This document shows, one piece after another, positions 15,955 to 24,180 of a stretch of DNA of 64,000 nt. Within the stretch, counting starts at the first letter, position 1. Each line of letters begins with the position of its first letter. The translations under genes and the position numbers were made by a program. This stretch comes from Crocinitomicaceae bacterium TMED114 (GTDB lineage: Bacteria; Bacteroidota; Bacteroidia; Flavobacteriales_D; Sanyastnellaceae), in the NCBI GenBank assembly GCA_002172485.2, contig NHFP02000005.1, positions 4,402-68,401 on the forward strand. The letters run 5' to 3'. The notes beneath the pieces were generated by a model. It was given only the letters and a program-made list of their open reading frames with translations. It had not been told where the DNA came from and searched no databases.

Positions 15955-17735
15955 CAGGCGTAGATGGCCTCGATGAGGTCGCCGTATTTGGCGAGGATGG
16001 GCTTGCGCTTCAGCTTGAGGGTCGGGGTCAGTTCCCCACCTTCAATGCTGAATTGGGCCGGCAGCACCTGGATTTTCTTGACGCGCTCCCATGCGGCGAA
16101 GGGCTCCATGAGCCCATCGATGTCCTGCTGGATGCGGGCGCAAACTTCAGCATCCTTGGGGACGTCCGCCGCAGCGGGACAATCCCGGTTGTGGCGCTTG
16201 CACCATTCCTCCAGGACCAACATGTCCGGGACGACCAGTGCGGCCGTGTGCTTCCGCCCCTCGCCGATGACCATGACCTGTTCCACGAAACGGGAGGCCT
16301 TGATCGCATTTTCCAGCAGTTGGGGCGCCACATACTTTCCGCCGGAGGTCTTGAACATCTCCTTCTTGCGGTCGGTGATGCGCAGGAATCCGTCTTCGAG
16401 AACACCAATGTCGCCGGTGTGGAACCAGCCATCCTTCAGGACTTCCGCTGTCTTCTCCTCGTCCTTGTAGTAGCCAATCATGGTCTGGTGTCCCTTGACC
16501 AGGATTTCGCCGTCCTCGGCAATCTGCACTTCGGTCTCCCCAATGAGTTTGCCGACGGTGCCGACGCGCAACATGTTGGGTTGGTTGAAGGTGTTCACGG
16601 ACACCACCGGGCTGGTTTCTGTCAAGCCGTAGCCTTCGTAGACCGGAATCCCGGCGCCGTTGAAGAAGCGGGCGAGTCGGGGTGCCAAGGCGGCCGAGCC
16701 GCAGGCCACCGCCATGATCTGGGTCAGGCCGAGGGCCTCCTTGACCTTGTCGAAGACGAGCTTGCGGGCGATGCCCAGCTTCCACTCGTAGAATCCACCG
16801 TTCTGGCCGTCCGGTTCCCATTCGAGGGCGAGCCCCACGGCCCAGTTGAAGATGGCGGATTTCACACCTCCTGCTTCGCGGCCTTTGGCGACGATGGCGT
16901 CGTGGAACTTCTCCAGCAAACGGGGCACCGCGGTAAACATGTGTGGCTTGGCGGCGGCGAGGTCGTCCTTGACGGTTTCGAGGCTCTCACCGAAGTGGAT
17001 CATCGCCCCTTCGTGCATGTAGAGGTAATGCAGCATCCGCTCGAAAATGTGGCAGACCGGCAAGAAGCTCAGCACGCGGTAGTCTGTGCCCGCCTCGCGT
17101 TCCGGCAAGCGCGGAATGCTGTTGATGGCGTTCTGCGCGATGTTGCGGTGGGTGAGCATCACACCCTTGGGCTTGCCCGTGGTGCCGCTCGTGTAAATGA
17201 TGGTCGCCATGTCCGTGTCGGCGACGGCGTCGCGTCGGGCCTGCAGGGTGGCTTCGTGCTCTCCGGCTTCGCGCCCGGCTTCTACGACTTCGCTCCAGTG
17301 CCGCGCTCCGTCGACCTGTTCGAAGGTGAAGACGGCTTCGAGCGACGGGACCTGATCCTGGATGGACTGGACCTTTTCGAAGAGTTCCGCATTGGACACG
17401 AAGCAGAACCGGCTTTCGCTGTGGTTGAGGATGTAGATGTAGTCCTCTGGCGTCATCGTCGGATAGATCGGCACATCCATGCCGCCGGCCTGCAGTGTGC
17501 CGTGGTCGAGCAGGTTCCACTCGCACCGGTTGTTGTGCGAAATCAAGGCGACGTGGTCGCCAGCCTGCAGTCCCATGGAAATCAAACCGCGCGAGACGCG
17601 GTCCATCTCGTCGACGAATTCGGAGGTAGAGTAAGAGACCGGGTTGCCGCCGTTGGGCATGGTCATCATCATGTCCAGCGGGCTGTTGGCGAGCTGGTAA
17701 CGGGGGAAATCAAAAAGCCGGGTGGGGTTGTCCAT
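15954..17735 (-). CDS. Long-chain fatty acid--CoA ligase (AMP-forming)
   Basis: Activates fatty acids to acyl-CoA with ATP at the cytoplasmic face. The 593-residue product contains the P-loop-like AMP-binding motif IIYTSGTTGKPKGVMLTH, the GYGLTETSPVVS segment, and the hinge region GWFHTGDIGVLEDGFLRITD followed by RKKEMFKTSGGKYVAP. This is the bacterial FadD15/AAS-like branch. ATG 17735 was chosen since upstream codons run into the divergent gene's promoter region. It heads the minus-strand operon with PAP2, crcB, a PafA-like phosphatase and an M61 peptidase. Confidence 0.95.
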   Translation of the reverse strand: MDNPTRLFDFPRYQLANSPLDMMMTMPNGGNPVSYSTSEFVDEMDRVSRGLISMGLQAGDHVALISHNNRCEWNLLDHGTLQAGGMDVPIYPTMTPEDYIYILNHSESRFCFVSNAELFEKVQSIQDQVPSLEAVFTFEQVDGARHWSEVVEAGREAGEHEATLQARRDAVADTDMATIIYTSGTTGKPKGVMLTHRNIAQNAINSIPRLPEREAGTDYRVLSFLPVCHIFERMLHYLYMHEGAMIHFGESLETVKDDLAAAKPHMFTAVPRLLEKFHDAIVAKGREAGGVKSAIFNWAVGLALEWEPDGQNGGFYEWKLGIARKLVFDKVKEALGLTQIMAVACGSAALAPRLARFFNGAGIPVYEGYGLTETSPVVSVNTFNQPNMLRVGTVGKLIGETEVQIAEDGEILVKGHQTMIGYYKDEEKTAEVLKDGWFHTGDIGVLEDGFLRITDRKKEMFKTSGGKYVAPQLLENAIKASRFVEQVMVIGEGRKHTAALVVPDMLVLEEWCKRHNRDCPAAADVPKDAEVCARIQQDIDGLMEPFAAWERVKKIQVLPAQFSIEGGELTPTLKLKRKPILAKYGDLIEAIYA

Positions 17736-17790
17736 CAGGTTCAGAATCGGAGGGCACCAATGTAGTGCGCTCCCGTTGCACTTTCGCAGA

Positions 17791-18267
17791 ATGGAATCCA
17801 AGCCGCTCTCCGATCCGCGCGATGCGTGGCCTGCGCTGCCGCTTTCTTCCGCGCAGGTTCAGGTGGACCTGCGCGACGGCCGGTGGCGGATTTGGTGTGC
17901 AGTTCGTGCCAAGTGGGTGTTGCTGGAACCCGAGGAATGGGTGCGGCAACATGTGGTGCAGGCCTTGGTGCAGTCAGGGTGGCCTGTGGCCCGGATGCAA
18001 TTGGAACTGCCGGTGCGATTTGGCGCCGTCGATGGCAGGGTGGACATCGCCTGTTTTGATCGGTCGGGGAACGTGGCGCTGGCGGCGGAAGTCAAGGCCC
18101 CTGATGTGCCGCTGGACCAGCGGGTGGCCGATCAGTTGGCCCGCTACGACCTGGCCTTGGCATGTCCTTGGTTGCTGATGAGCAATGGGTTGCGCACCGC
18201 TGCGTGGCGGCGCGAAGGGGATGGCCTTCGGGTGCCGCATCGGGGGTGGCCCACTTCAGAGGGCTGA
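17791..18267 (+). CDS. Stand-alone HsdR N-terminal (HSDR_N_2-type) nuclease-like protein
   Basis: The 158-residue protein consists only of the domain found at the N-terminus of type I restriction R subunits. WVRQHVVQALVQSGWP is the helix that opens this family. DGRVDIACFDRSGNVALAAE followed by VKAP gives the D...ExK nuclease-like core, and QRVADQLARYDLAL is the conserved following helix. No helicase, HsdM or HsdS genes are nearby, so it is not a restriction system. Single-domain proteins of this kind lie near holA in other Bacteroidota; holA is 1.5 kb downstream on the same strand. The role is unknown. ATG 17791 was chosen; the frame runs open upstream. Confidence 0.8.
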   Translation: MESKPLSDPRDAWPALPLSSAQVQVDLRDGRWRIWCAVRAKWVLLEPEEWVRQHVVQALVQSGWPVARMQLELPVRFGAVDGRVDIACFDRSGNVALAAEVKAPDVPLDQRVADQLARYDLALACPWLLMSNGLRTAAWRREGDGLRVPHRGWPTSEG

Positions 18268-18363
18268 TGTGCAGGAGGACAGCTTGTGCATAACGTGGAC
18301 TTTCTGTTGGAAAGCCGCGGAATTCGATGGCCTGCGCAAGCCGGCCCGGCTGGGGCCTTGAGG

Positions 18364-18370
18364 TACTTTG
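18364..18370 (+). promoter_or_regulatory. Promoter-like element before the DUF5606 operon
   Basis: TACTTTG (TAnnTTG form) is followed by four bases (CAGC) and the ATG at 18375. If it is the -7 box, the operon transcript starts at or next to the first codon. Confidence 0.4.
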
Positions 18371-18374
18371 CAGC

Positions 18375-18842
18375 ATGGAACCGAAGGACATCCTCGCCAT
18401 TTCCGGAAAGCCGGGCTTGTACAAAGTGCTGAACACGACCCACCGCAACATTGTGGTGGAGCCCCTTGGAGAGGGGAAGCGAACGGCTGTGCCCGCCACA
18501 GCGCGGGTCTCGAGTTTTGAGGACATCAGCATCTTCACTTATGAGGAGGATTTGCCCCTGGCCGAGGTGCTCAACCGGATCCACGACCACCTCAAGGGGG
18601 AGTCTGCTCCGGATGCCAAAACGTCCCACGCAGAACTCCGGGAATTCGTCACCTCCGTCTTGCCAGACCTCGATCAGGAGCGCGTCTACCACAGTGACCT
18701 GAAGAAGCTGTGCACGTGGTACAATGTGTTGAATGGCTTCTCCATGCTTCCGTTTGGAGCGGGATCCGACGACGATGTCGCTGAAGAGGTTGAGGCCGAA
18801 GCCGACACCGCGGAAGCATCCAACGAGGCGGAGCAGGCATGA
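18375..18842 (+). CDS. DUF5606 family protein
   Basis: The 155-residue protein opens with KDILAISGKPGLYKVLNTT, the signature of DUF5606, a small cytoplasmic family known mainly from Bacteroidota. Next come a small beta domain (HRNIVVEPLGEGKRTAVPA), helices, and an acidic Ala/Glu-rich tail (about 130-155) likely to be disordered. No catalytic motif is visible. Its stop overlaps the next gene's start as ATGA, so it heads the operon with the dehydrogenase, holA and hemE. Function unknown. Confidence 0.85.
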   Translation: MEPKDILAISGKPGLYKVLNTTHRNIVVEPLGEGKRTAVPATARVSSFEDISIFTYEEDLPLAEVLNRIHDHLKGESAPDAKTSHAELREFVTSVLPDLDQERVYHSDLKKLCTWYNVLNGFSMLPFGAGSDDDVAEEVEAEADTAEASNEAEQA

Positions 18843-19738
18843 GTGAAGCGATGAAGCGCGTTGCCGTCATCGGCGCCGGAACGATGGGCAACGGCATTGC
18901 CCACGTATTTGCCCAAAGTGGGCACACCGTGACGTTGGTGGACGTCCAAGCGGCCGCCTTGGAGCGGGCCCAAGCCACCATTGATCGCAACCTCGACCGC
19001 CTCGTCGCCAAAGAGCGGATTTCCGCCGAGGACAAAGCGGCCACCTTGGACCGTCTCTCCACCTCAACCGAGATGCATGGGGCCGTTGCTGACGCGGACC
19101 TTGTCGTGGAGGCGGCCACCGAGCGCCTCGACCTCAAGCTGAAGATTTTTGAGCAGCTCGACGCTGCGGCGCCGGAGCACTGCATCCTGGCGACCAACAC
19201 CTCCAGCATTTCCATCACCAAGATCGCGGCGGCCACGAAGCGGCCAGCCCAGGTGATCGGCATGCACTTCATGAACCCCGTGCCGATCATGAAGCTCGTG
19301 GAGGTCATCCGCGGTTACGACACCAGTGATGCGACCACCGCAACGACGGTGGCCCTCTCGAAGCAGTTGGGCAAGGTGCCGGTGGAAGTCAACGACTATC
19401 CCGGGTTTGTCGCCAACCGTATTCTCATGCCCATGATCAACGAGGCCATTTGCAGCCTGCACGAAGGCGTGGCCGGTGTGGCGGAGATCGATGAGGTGAT
19501 GAAGCTCGGCATGGCCCACCCCATGGGACCCCTGCACCTCGCGGACTTCATCGGCCTGGACGTCTGCCTGAGCATCCTGCGCGTGCTGCACGACGGCTTC
19601 GGCCAACCGAAGTATGCCCCGTGCCCGTTGCTGGTCAACATGGTCACTGCGGGCAAGCTCGGTGTCAAGTCGGGTGAAGGCTTCTACGTCCACACCAAGG
19701 GCAGCAAAGACATCCAGGTCGCCCCCGCATTCTCTTGA
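18839..19738 (+). CDS. hbd: 3-hydroxybutyryl/3-hydroxyacyl-CoA dehydrogenase
   Basis: NAD-dependent oxidation of 3-hydroxyacyl-CoA, in fatty acid oxidation or butyrate-type metabolism. The 299-residue protein has the Rossmann start RVAVIGAGTMGNGIAHVFAQ, an Asp after the second strand (TLVDV) that favours NAD, and the catalytic segment ATNTSSISITKIAAATKRP then GMHFMNPVPIMKLVE (His-Glu pair, Asn). The C-terminal dimer domain (GFVANRILMPMINEA, MGPLHLADFIGLD) is complete. It overlaps DUF5606 by four bases and precedes holA by two bases. Confidence 0.95.
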   Translation: MSEAMKRVAVIGAGTMGNGIAHVFAQSGHTVTLVDVQAAALERAQATIDRNLDRLVAKERISAEDKAATLDRLSTSTEMHGAVADADLVVEAATERLDLKLKIFEQLDAAAPEHCILATNTSSISITKIAAATKRPAQVIGMHFMNPVPIMKLVEVIRGYDTSDATTATTVALSKQLGKVPVEVNDYPGFVANRILMPMINEAICSLHEGVAGVAEIDEVMKLGMAHPMGPLHLADFIGLDVCLSILRVLHDGFGQPKYAPCPLLVNMVTAGKLGVKSGEGFYVHTKGSKDIQVAPAFS

Positions 19739-19740
19739 CC

Positions 19741-20760
19741 ATGAAGGGGATGAGGGACCTCCTCGGCGCCATTCAGTCGCGCCAATTTGCCCCGCTTTAC
19801 CTGCTGGGAGGGGAGGAGCCCTATCACCTCGACGTGCTGTCCGATGCCATCGAGGCCCATGCGATGGAGGAATACGAGCGCGACTTCAATCAGACCATTC
19901 TGTACGGGCGGGACAGCGACCTCGATCAGGTGCTCGCGGCTGCCCGGCAGTTTCCCATGATGGCCGAGCGCCGGCTGGTGCTGGTCAAGGAGGCCCAGGA
20001 CCTGCGCGAGTGGAAATCCAAGGACAAGTTGGAGAAACTGGCCGCGTATGCCGACAACCCGGTAGCCTCCACCGTGCTGGTGCTGGTCCACCGCAACAAG
20101 ATGCCGGACAAGCGGCTCTCCGCGGTCAAGCGCATTCAAAAGGCCGGTGTGGTGTTTCAATCCGACAAGGTGCGGGATTACAAGCTGGCCGAGTGGATCG
20201 AAGGCTACGTGTCGTCGCGCAAGCGGCAGATACACCCCCGCACCGCCCAATTGCTGGCGGAATACCTCGGCAACGACCTCAAAAAAATCGCCGGGGAAAT
20301 GGAGAAGTTGTTCATCGCCTTGCCGGAAGGGGGAGAAGTCAGCGACAGCCTGATCGAGCAGCACATCGGCATTTCCAAGGAGTACAACATCTTCGAGCTG
20401 ACCAATGCGCTCGCCGACAAGGACATTGGTAGGGTGTCCCGCATCGTTCAATACATGCGGGCCAACGAGAAGAACCATCCGGTGCCGCGCATCCTTCCGA
20501 CGCTCACCAATTATTTCGCCCGGGTGTTGACATTCCACCACCTGCCGAACCACGATCCTTCTGCCGTCGCGTCGGCCCTTCGCGTGCACCCTTATGCCGC
20601 CAAGGAGTATGCGCGGGCAGCCCGGAATTACCCGGCCCGCAAAGTGTCTCGCATCTTCGGTTACCTCCGGGAGTGCGATGCGCGCTCCAAGGGCATCGAC
20701 AACGCCACCGTGGCGCCGTATGACTTACTCGAGGAAGCGCTGTTCAAGACCCTGCATTGA
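19741..20760 (+). CDS. holA: DNA polymerase III subunit delta
   Basis: Clamp-loader subunit that opens the beta sliding clamp. The 339-residue protein matches HolA: PLYLLGGEEPYHLDVLSDAI at the N-terminus, LDQVLAAARQFPMMAERRLV (the beta-clamp interaction region), a lid domain (AEYLGNDLKKIAGEMEKL) and the C-terminal collar helices (YNIFELTNALADKD, YAAKEYARAARNYPARKVSR). The ATG at 19741 was preferred over the in-frame TTG at 19735, which overlaps the upstream stop. It follows the dehydrogenase with a 2-base gap. Confidence 0.93.
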   Translation: MKGMRDLLGAIQSRQFAPLYLLGGEEPYHLDVLSDAIEAHAMEEYERDFNQTILYGRDSDLDQVLAAARQFPMMAERRLVLVKEAQDLREWKSKDKLEKLAAYADNPVASTVLVLVHRNKMPDKRLSAVKRIQKAGVVFQSDKVRDYKLAEWIEGYVSSRKRQIHPRTAQLLAEYLGNDLKKIAGEMEKLFIALPEGGEVSDSLIEQHIGISKEYNIFELTNALADKDIGRVSRIVQYMRANEKNHPVPRILPTLTNYFARVLTFHHLPNHDPSAVASALRVHPYAAKEYARAARNYPARKVSRIFGYLRECDARSKGIDNATVAPYDLLEEALFKTLH

Positions 20761-20801
20761 GCAGGCTCGAACCCGCGCCGCAGCGAATTGTTGACCCGAC
20801 C

Positions 20802-21830
20802 ATGACCCTCCAGAACGACCTCCTTCTTCGGGCCTTGAATGGCGAGATGACCGACCGGCCTCCGGTGTGGCTGATGCGCCAGGCCGGACGCATCCTGCCG
20901 GAATACCGGGCAATCCGCAGTCGTTTGTCTGGGTTCAAGGAACTGGTGGAGACCCCGGAGCTCGCTTGTGAGGTGACCATCCAACCCGTGGACTTGCTGG
21001 GCGTAGATGCCGCCATCCTGTTCAGCGACATCCTCGTGGTGCCGGAGGCCATGGGCTTGCCGTACGAGCTCATCGAAAAGGTGGGCCCCCGGTTTCCCGA
21101 GACCATCAGCTCCGCTGCTGATTTGAGGCGCTTGCATCCTGTCGAACCGGAGGAGCACCTCCGCTATGTCCTCGACGCGGTGCGGATGACGCGGCGGGAA
21201 TTGGAGGGTCGGGTGCCGCTCATCGGATTTGCGGGAGCGCCGTGGACCATTTTCTGCTATATGGTGGAAGGCGGTGGCAGCAAGGAGTGGAGCCGGGCCC
21301 GTCGAATGTTGCGCGAAGCGTCCGAGTTGGCCGAGGACCTGCTCGACCGCATCACCGATGCCACCATCGCTTACCTCAACGCCAAGATTGCAGCCGGCGT
21401 TCAGGCTGTTCAGATTTTTGACAGTTGGGCTGGGGCATTGGACCGCTCTTTGTTTGAGCGTTACAGCATGCCCCGACTGCGGCGCATCTGTGAGGAGGTG
21501 CACGGCGCCCCCAAAATCGTGTTCGCCAAAGGAGCCGGCTGGCAGTTGGATCGGTTGGCGACCTTGCGATGTGAAGCCCTTGGTGTGGACTGGCACACCC
21601 CGGTCGCAGAGGCCCGGAAGCGCGCCCCGCAGCATGTCTTGCAGGGCAACCTTGACCCCTCCGTTCTGTACGGGACGGAAGCCGAGGTCAGGGCAGCTAC
21701 CCAACAGATGTTGGCCGATTTTGGACGCGGTAGGCACGTGGCTAACTTGGGCCACGGAGTGTACCCGGATATCGATCCCGACCGCGTTCGCGTTTTCATC
21801 GATGAAATCCAACGCAGCGGAGAGCGCTGA
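20802..21830 (+). CDS. hemE: Uroporphyrinogen decarboxylase
   Basis: Converts uroporphyrinogen III to coproporphyrinogen III in heme synthesis. The 342-residue protein has the normal length. Motifs: RPPVWLMRQAGRILPEYR with the substrate-carboxylate Arg residues; AILFSDILVVPEAMGL with the catalytic Asp; GFAGAPWTIFCYMVEGGGS, the second family signature; and NLGHGVYPDIDPDRV near the C-terminus. The ATG at 20802 was chosen over a TTG at 20757 that overlaps the holA stop. It is part of the operon that begins with DUF5606; no other heme genes are in the window. Confidence 0.96.
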   Translation: MTLQNDLLLRALNGEMTDRPPVWLMRQAGRILPEYRAIRSRLSGFKELVETPELACEVTIQPVDLLGVDAAILFSDILVVPEAMGLPYELIEKVGPRFPETISSAADLRRLHPVEPEEHLRYVLDAVRMTRRELEGRVPLIGFAGAPWTIFCYMVEGGGSKEWSRARRMLREASELAEDLLDRITDATIAYLNAKIAAGVQAVQIFDSWAGALDRSLFERYSMPRLRRICEEVHGAPKIVFAKGAGWQLDRLATLRCEALGVDWHTPVAEARKRAPQHVLQGNLDPSVLYGTEAEVRAATQQMLADFGRGRHVANLGHGVYPDIDPDRVRVFIDEIQRSGER

Positions 21831-21855
21831 CCACATTGCCTGAGTATTGAACACC

Positions 21856-23016
21856 ATGCGGAATCTGATCCCCACTTGCGCGCTCGCCGCGCTTCTTTTG
21901 CCCATTGAGGCCCCACTTCATGCCCAGGACGACAACCTTGTCCCGAACGGCAGTTTCGAGACCGGCGACGTCAAGCGCCTCAAGAACTACGGCCAGCTCG
22001 AGGAGATCACCACCGATTGGTTCTCCTATACGGATGCGCCGCTCGACCTGTTCAGCACGGACGTGAAGAGCGAGAAGGTCCTCATTCCGGGCAATGTCTA
22101 CGGCTATGAGGACCCCAGCGACGGCAATCGTTATGCTGGATTCCGAGCCCACACTAAAAGCCCAAAGCTGGCCCGCACCTATTACGAAGTGCGATTGAGC
22201 GAGAACCTCGAGGCCAACCAGATGTACTGCGTGAGCTTCGACATCAGCCTCAGCGACTTGTCCAAATACGCCGTCAACGGCATTGGCGCCTACTTCTCCG
22301 ACCGAAAGGAGACCCAGCCCAATCTTGGCATTGTGGCCCGCGACCCCCAAGTGAGGCACCGCGTGGACAAAGTGATGCAGCTTATGGAAGGGTGGGAGAC
22401 CGTGTGCGGTACCGTACTCGGAACCGGCACAGAAGAATACATGACCATTGGGGGCTTCAATGGATCCCGTGACATCGAGGAGATCAAGGTGAAGAAGCCG
22501 CGGAGCATGACCGGCGCCCAACAGCTGCACGCCTACTACTACCTGGACAACGTGAGCATTGTGCCCATCGATGCCAAGAGCCAATGCAACTGCTCCAAGA
22601 GCACGAGCACGGCGCCGGACCTCGTGTATGGCGGTGCTCCGATTCCGAGTGACTTGTCGGACCGCGATGCGGTGGTCCGGACGGCCGTTTACTACGCGTT
22701 TGTGAAGCGCACCTTCACGGAGGATGGCAAAGCCGCTCTGAACCGCTTGGCGGGCATCTTGAAGGCCCACGCCGACTGGAAGGTGGAGGTCGTCGGTCAC
22801 TGTGACAACGACGAAGTGGCCGAGGGCAAAATCAACCCCCGCTTTGCGGATACCGGCCGCAAGCGCGCTGAACAGGTCAAGCGGTACCTGACCTCTCAGG
22901 GTGTGGGTGAAGGCCAGTTGATTGTCACTGGCGTGGAAAACGCAGATCCGGCATCCACCAAGGGTTCCGACCTCGCGCGTGCCAAGAACCGCCGCGTCAC
23001 GTTCCGCATTCAATAA
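21856..23016 (+). CDS. Secreted OmpA-family protein, first of a tandem pair
   Basis: The 386-residue protein has a signal peptide (about 1-24, ending PLHAQ). An N-terminal beta-rich domain (NLVPNGSFETGDVKRLKNYG at its start) resembles the jelly-roll domains common in Bacteroidota surface proteins. The C-terminal OmpA-like peptidoglycan-binding domain (about 280-386) contains WKVEVVGHCDNDE, the GHTD-type Asp, and RKRAEQVKRYLTSQGV with the conserved Arg, ending AKNRRVTFRIQ. Likely anchored between the outer membrane and cell wall. It is followed four bases later by a paralogue of the same layout. Confidence 0.85.
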   Translation: MRNLIPTCALAALLLPIEAPLHAQDDNLVPNGSFETGDVKRLKNYGQLEEITTDWFSYTDAPLDLFSTDVKSEKVLIPGNVYGYEDPSDGNRYAGFRAHTKSPKLARTYYEVRLSENLEANQMYCVSFDISLSDLSKYAVNGIGAYFSDRKETQPNLGIVARDPQVRHRVDKVMQLMEGWETVCGTVLGTGTEEYMTIGGFNGSRDIEEIKVKKPRSMTGAQQLHAYYYLDNVSIVPIDAKSQCNCSKSTSTAPDLVYGGAPIPSDLSDRDAVVRTAVYYAFVKRTFTEDGKAALNRLAGILKAHADWKVEVVGHCDNDEVAEGKINPRFADTGRKRAEQVKRYLTSQGVGEGQLIVTGVENADPASTKGSDLARAKNRRVTFRIQ

Positions 23017-23020
23017 GCCG

Positions 23021-24175
23021 ATGCGGCGGCTCCAGTGGGCCGCGTGTTGTGCGGTGATGGGACTTGCCCTTGGAGCAGGTGCCCAGACTGCGGGTGTGCT
23101 CGATCCTGCCTCCCTGGTCCGGGACGGTGGATTTGAAGACCGCAAATTCTGCCCCACCGATTACAACCAGCAGCGTCTGCGAACGCTGAATCACTGGGTG
23201 CAGCCCACCGAAGGGACCCCGGATCACTTCGCCGCCTGCAGTGGCATGGCGGGTGTTCCTGAGAATCGGTTTGGCGATGCCCCAGCATTGGAAGGGAAGG
23301 CCTACGGTGGGCTCGTGCTGTTCAGCCGCTCCAAATGGCGGTACCGGGAGTATTTGACCACGGAGCTTCAACGCGACCTCACCCCAGGCGAATGGGTGTG
23401 CATCTCAGTATGGTACACCGCGGCGGAAAAGGCGGGCATCGTTGCCGATGGGTTCGGTGCTTGGCTGTCTCCCGACAAGCCGCGCGGAGAGCGGGATTTC
23501 ATCCTCGATGCTGAGCCTCAGTTGTCTGCCCCTGCAGGACATTTCATGGAGGCCACGGACGGGTGGGTGAACCTGTCGGATGCCGTGCAGGCCCAAGGTG
23601 GTGAGCGCTGGCTGACGCTGGGCAATTTTGATCCCAAGGGACAGACCCGGTTGGCGTTGTCGAGTTCTGCTCCCAAGGATGCCACGGATTGGGCGTACGT
23701 CTATGTCGATGGAATCGAAGTGGTGCCCGTGGACAAGCCGGAGGACTGTGCTTGCTTGGTGCGTCAAATCGCAGCGGAAATGCAGGATCCGCCCGAACCG
23801 ATGACCCGGGTGACCGAGCTCGAGCGCGATACCCTTCATTTCGACTTTGATGAGGCCGTGCTCCAGCCCGAGGACCAAGCCAAATTGGACCGTTGGGGGC
23901 GCTTGCTGCGGCGCAATCGCTTTTTGCGCCTCGAAGTCCATGGCCACACCGATGCGGTGGGGCCGGAGGGGTACAACGCAGCGCTCTCTGAGCGCCGGGC
24001 TGCGTCGGCCTTCGATTACCTCATGGACCAAGGTGTGGCACCCGACCGGATGCGCACCGCGGCCCACGGCAGCTTGCAACCGGCAGCCTCCAATGCGAGC
24101 GGATCCGGCCGTGCGCGCAACCGCAGGGTGGAATTTCGCCTCGTGGAGCAGGCGTTCGTGGAGGTGGAGGAGTGA
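23021..24175 (+). CDS. Secreted OmpA-family protein, second of a tandem pair
   Basis: The 384-residue protein has a signal peptide (RLQWAACCAVMGLALGAGAQ). Its jelly-roll-like domain opens with SLVRDGGFEDRKFCP, a counterpart of NLVPNGSFETGD in its upstream neighbour. The OmpA domain is more canonical: LHFDFDEAVLQPEDQAKLDR, RLEVHGHTDAVGPEGYNAAL, SERRAASAFDYLMDQGV, and ARNRRVEFRL. It probably arose by duplication with the upstream gene and is co-transcribed. ATG 23021 gives the proper signal peptide; the open frame continues 33 codons upstream inside the previous gene. Converges on the MFS gene. Confidence 0.87.
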   Translation: MRRLQWAACCAVMGLALGAGAQTAGVLDPASLVRDGGFEDRKFCPTDYNQQRLRTLNHWVQPTEGTPDHFAACSGMAGVPENRFGDAPALEGKAYGGLVLFSRSKWRYREYLTTELQRDLTPGEWVCISVWYTAAEKAGIVADGFGAWLSPDKPRGERDFILDAEPQLSAPAGHFMEATDGWVNLSDAVQAQGGERWLTLGNFDPKGQTRLALSSSAPKDATDWAYVYVDGIEVVPVDKPEDCACLVRQIAAEMQDPPEPMTRVTELERDTLHFDFDEAVLQPEDQAKLDRWGRLLRRNRFLRLEVHGHTDAVGPEGYNAALSERRAASAFDYLMDQGVAPDRMRTAAHGSLQPAASNASGSGRARNRRVEFRLVEQAFVEVEE

Positions 24176-24180
24176 CCGGC

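Noticed and set aside
16053-17765. Plus-strand open frame of 570 codons antisense to the acyl-CoA ligase
   Set aside because: High-GC shadow frame of a strongly conserved minus-strand enzyme; composition lacks protein-like features.
17791-18267. Type I restriction-modification system
   Set aside because: Only the HsdR N-terminal domain is present; no helicase, methylase or specificity gene within the window.
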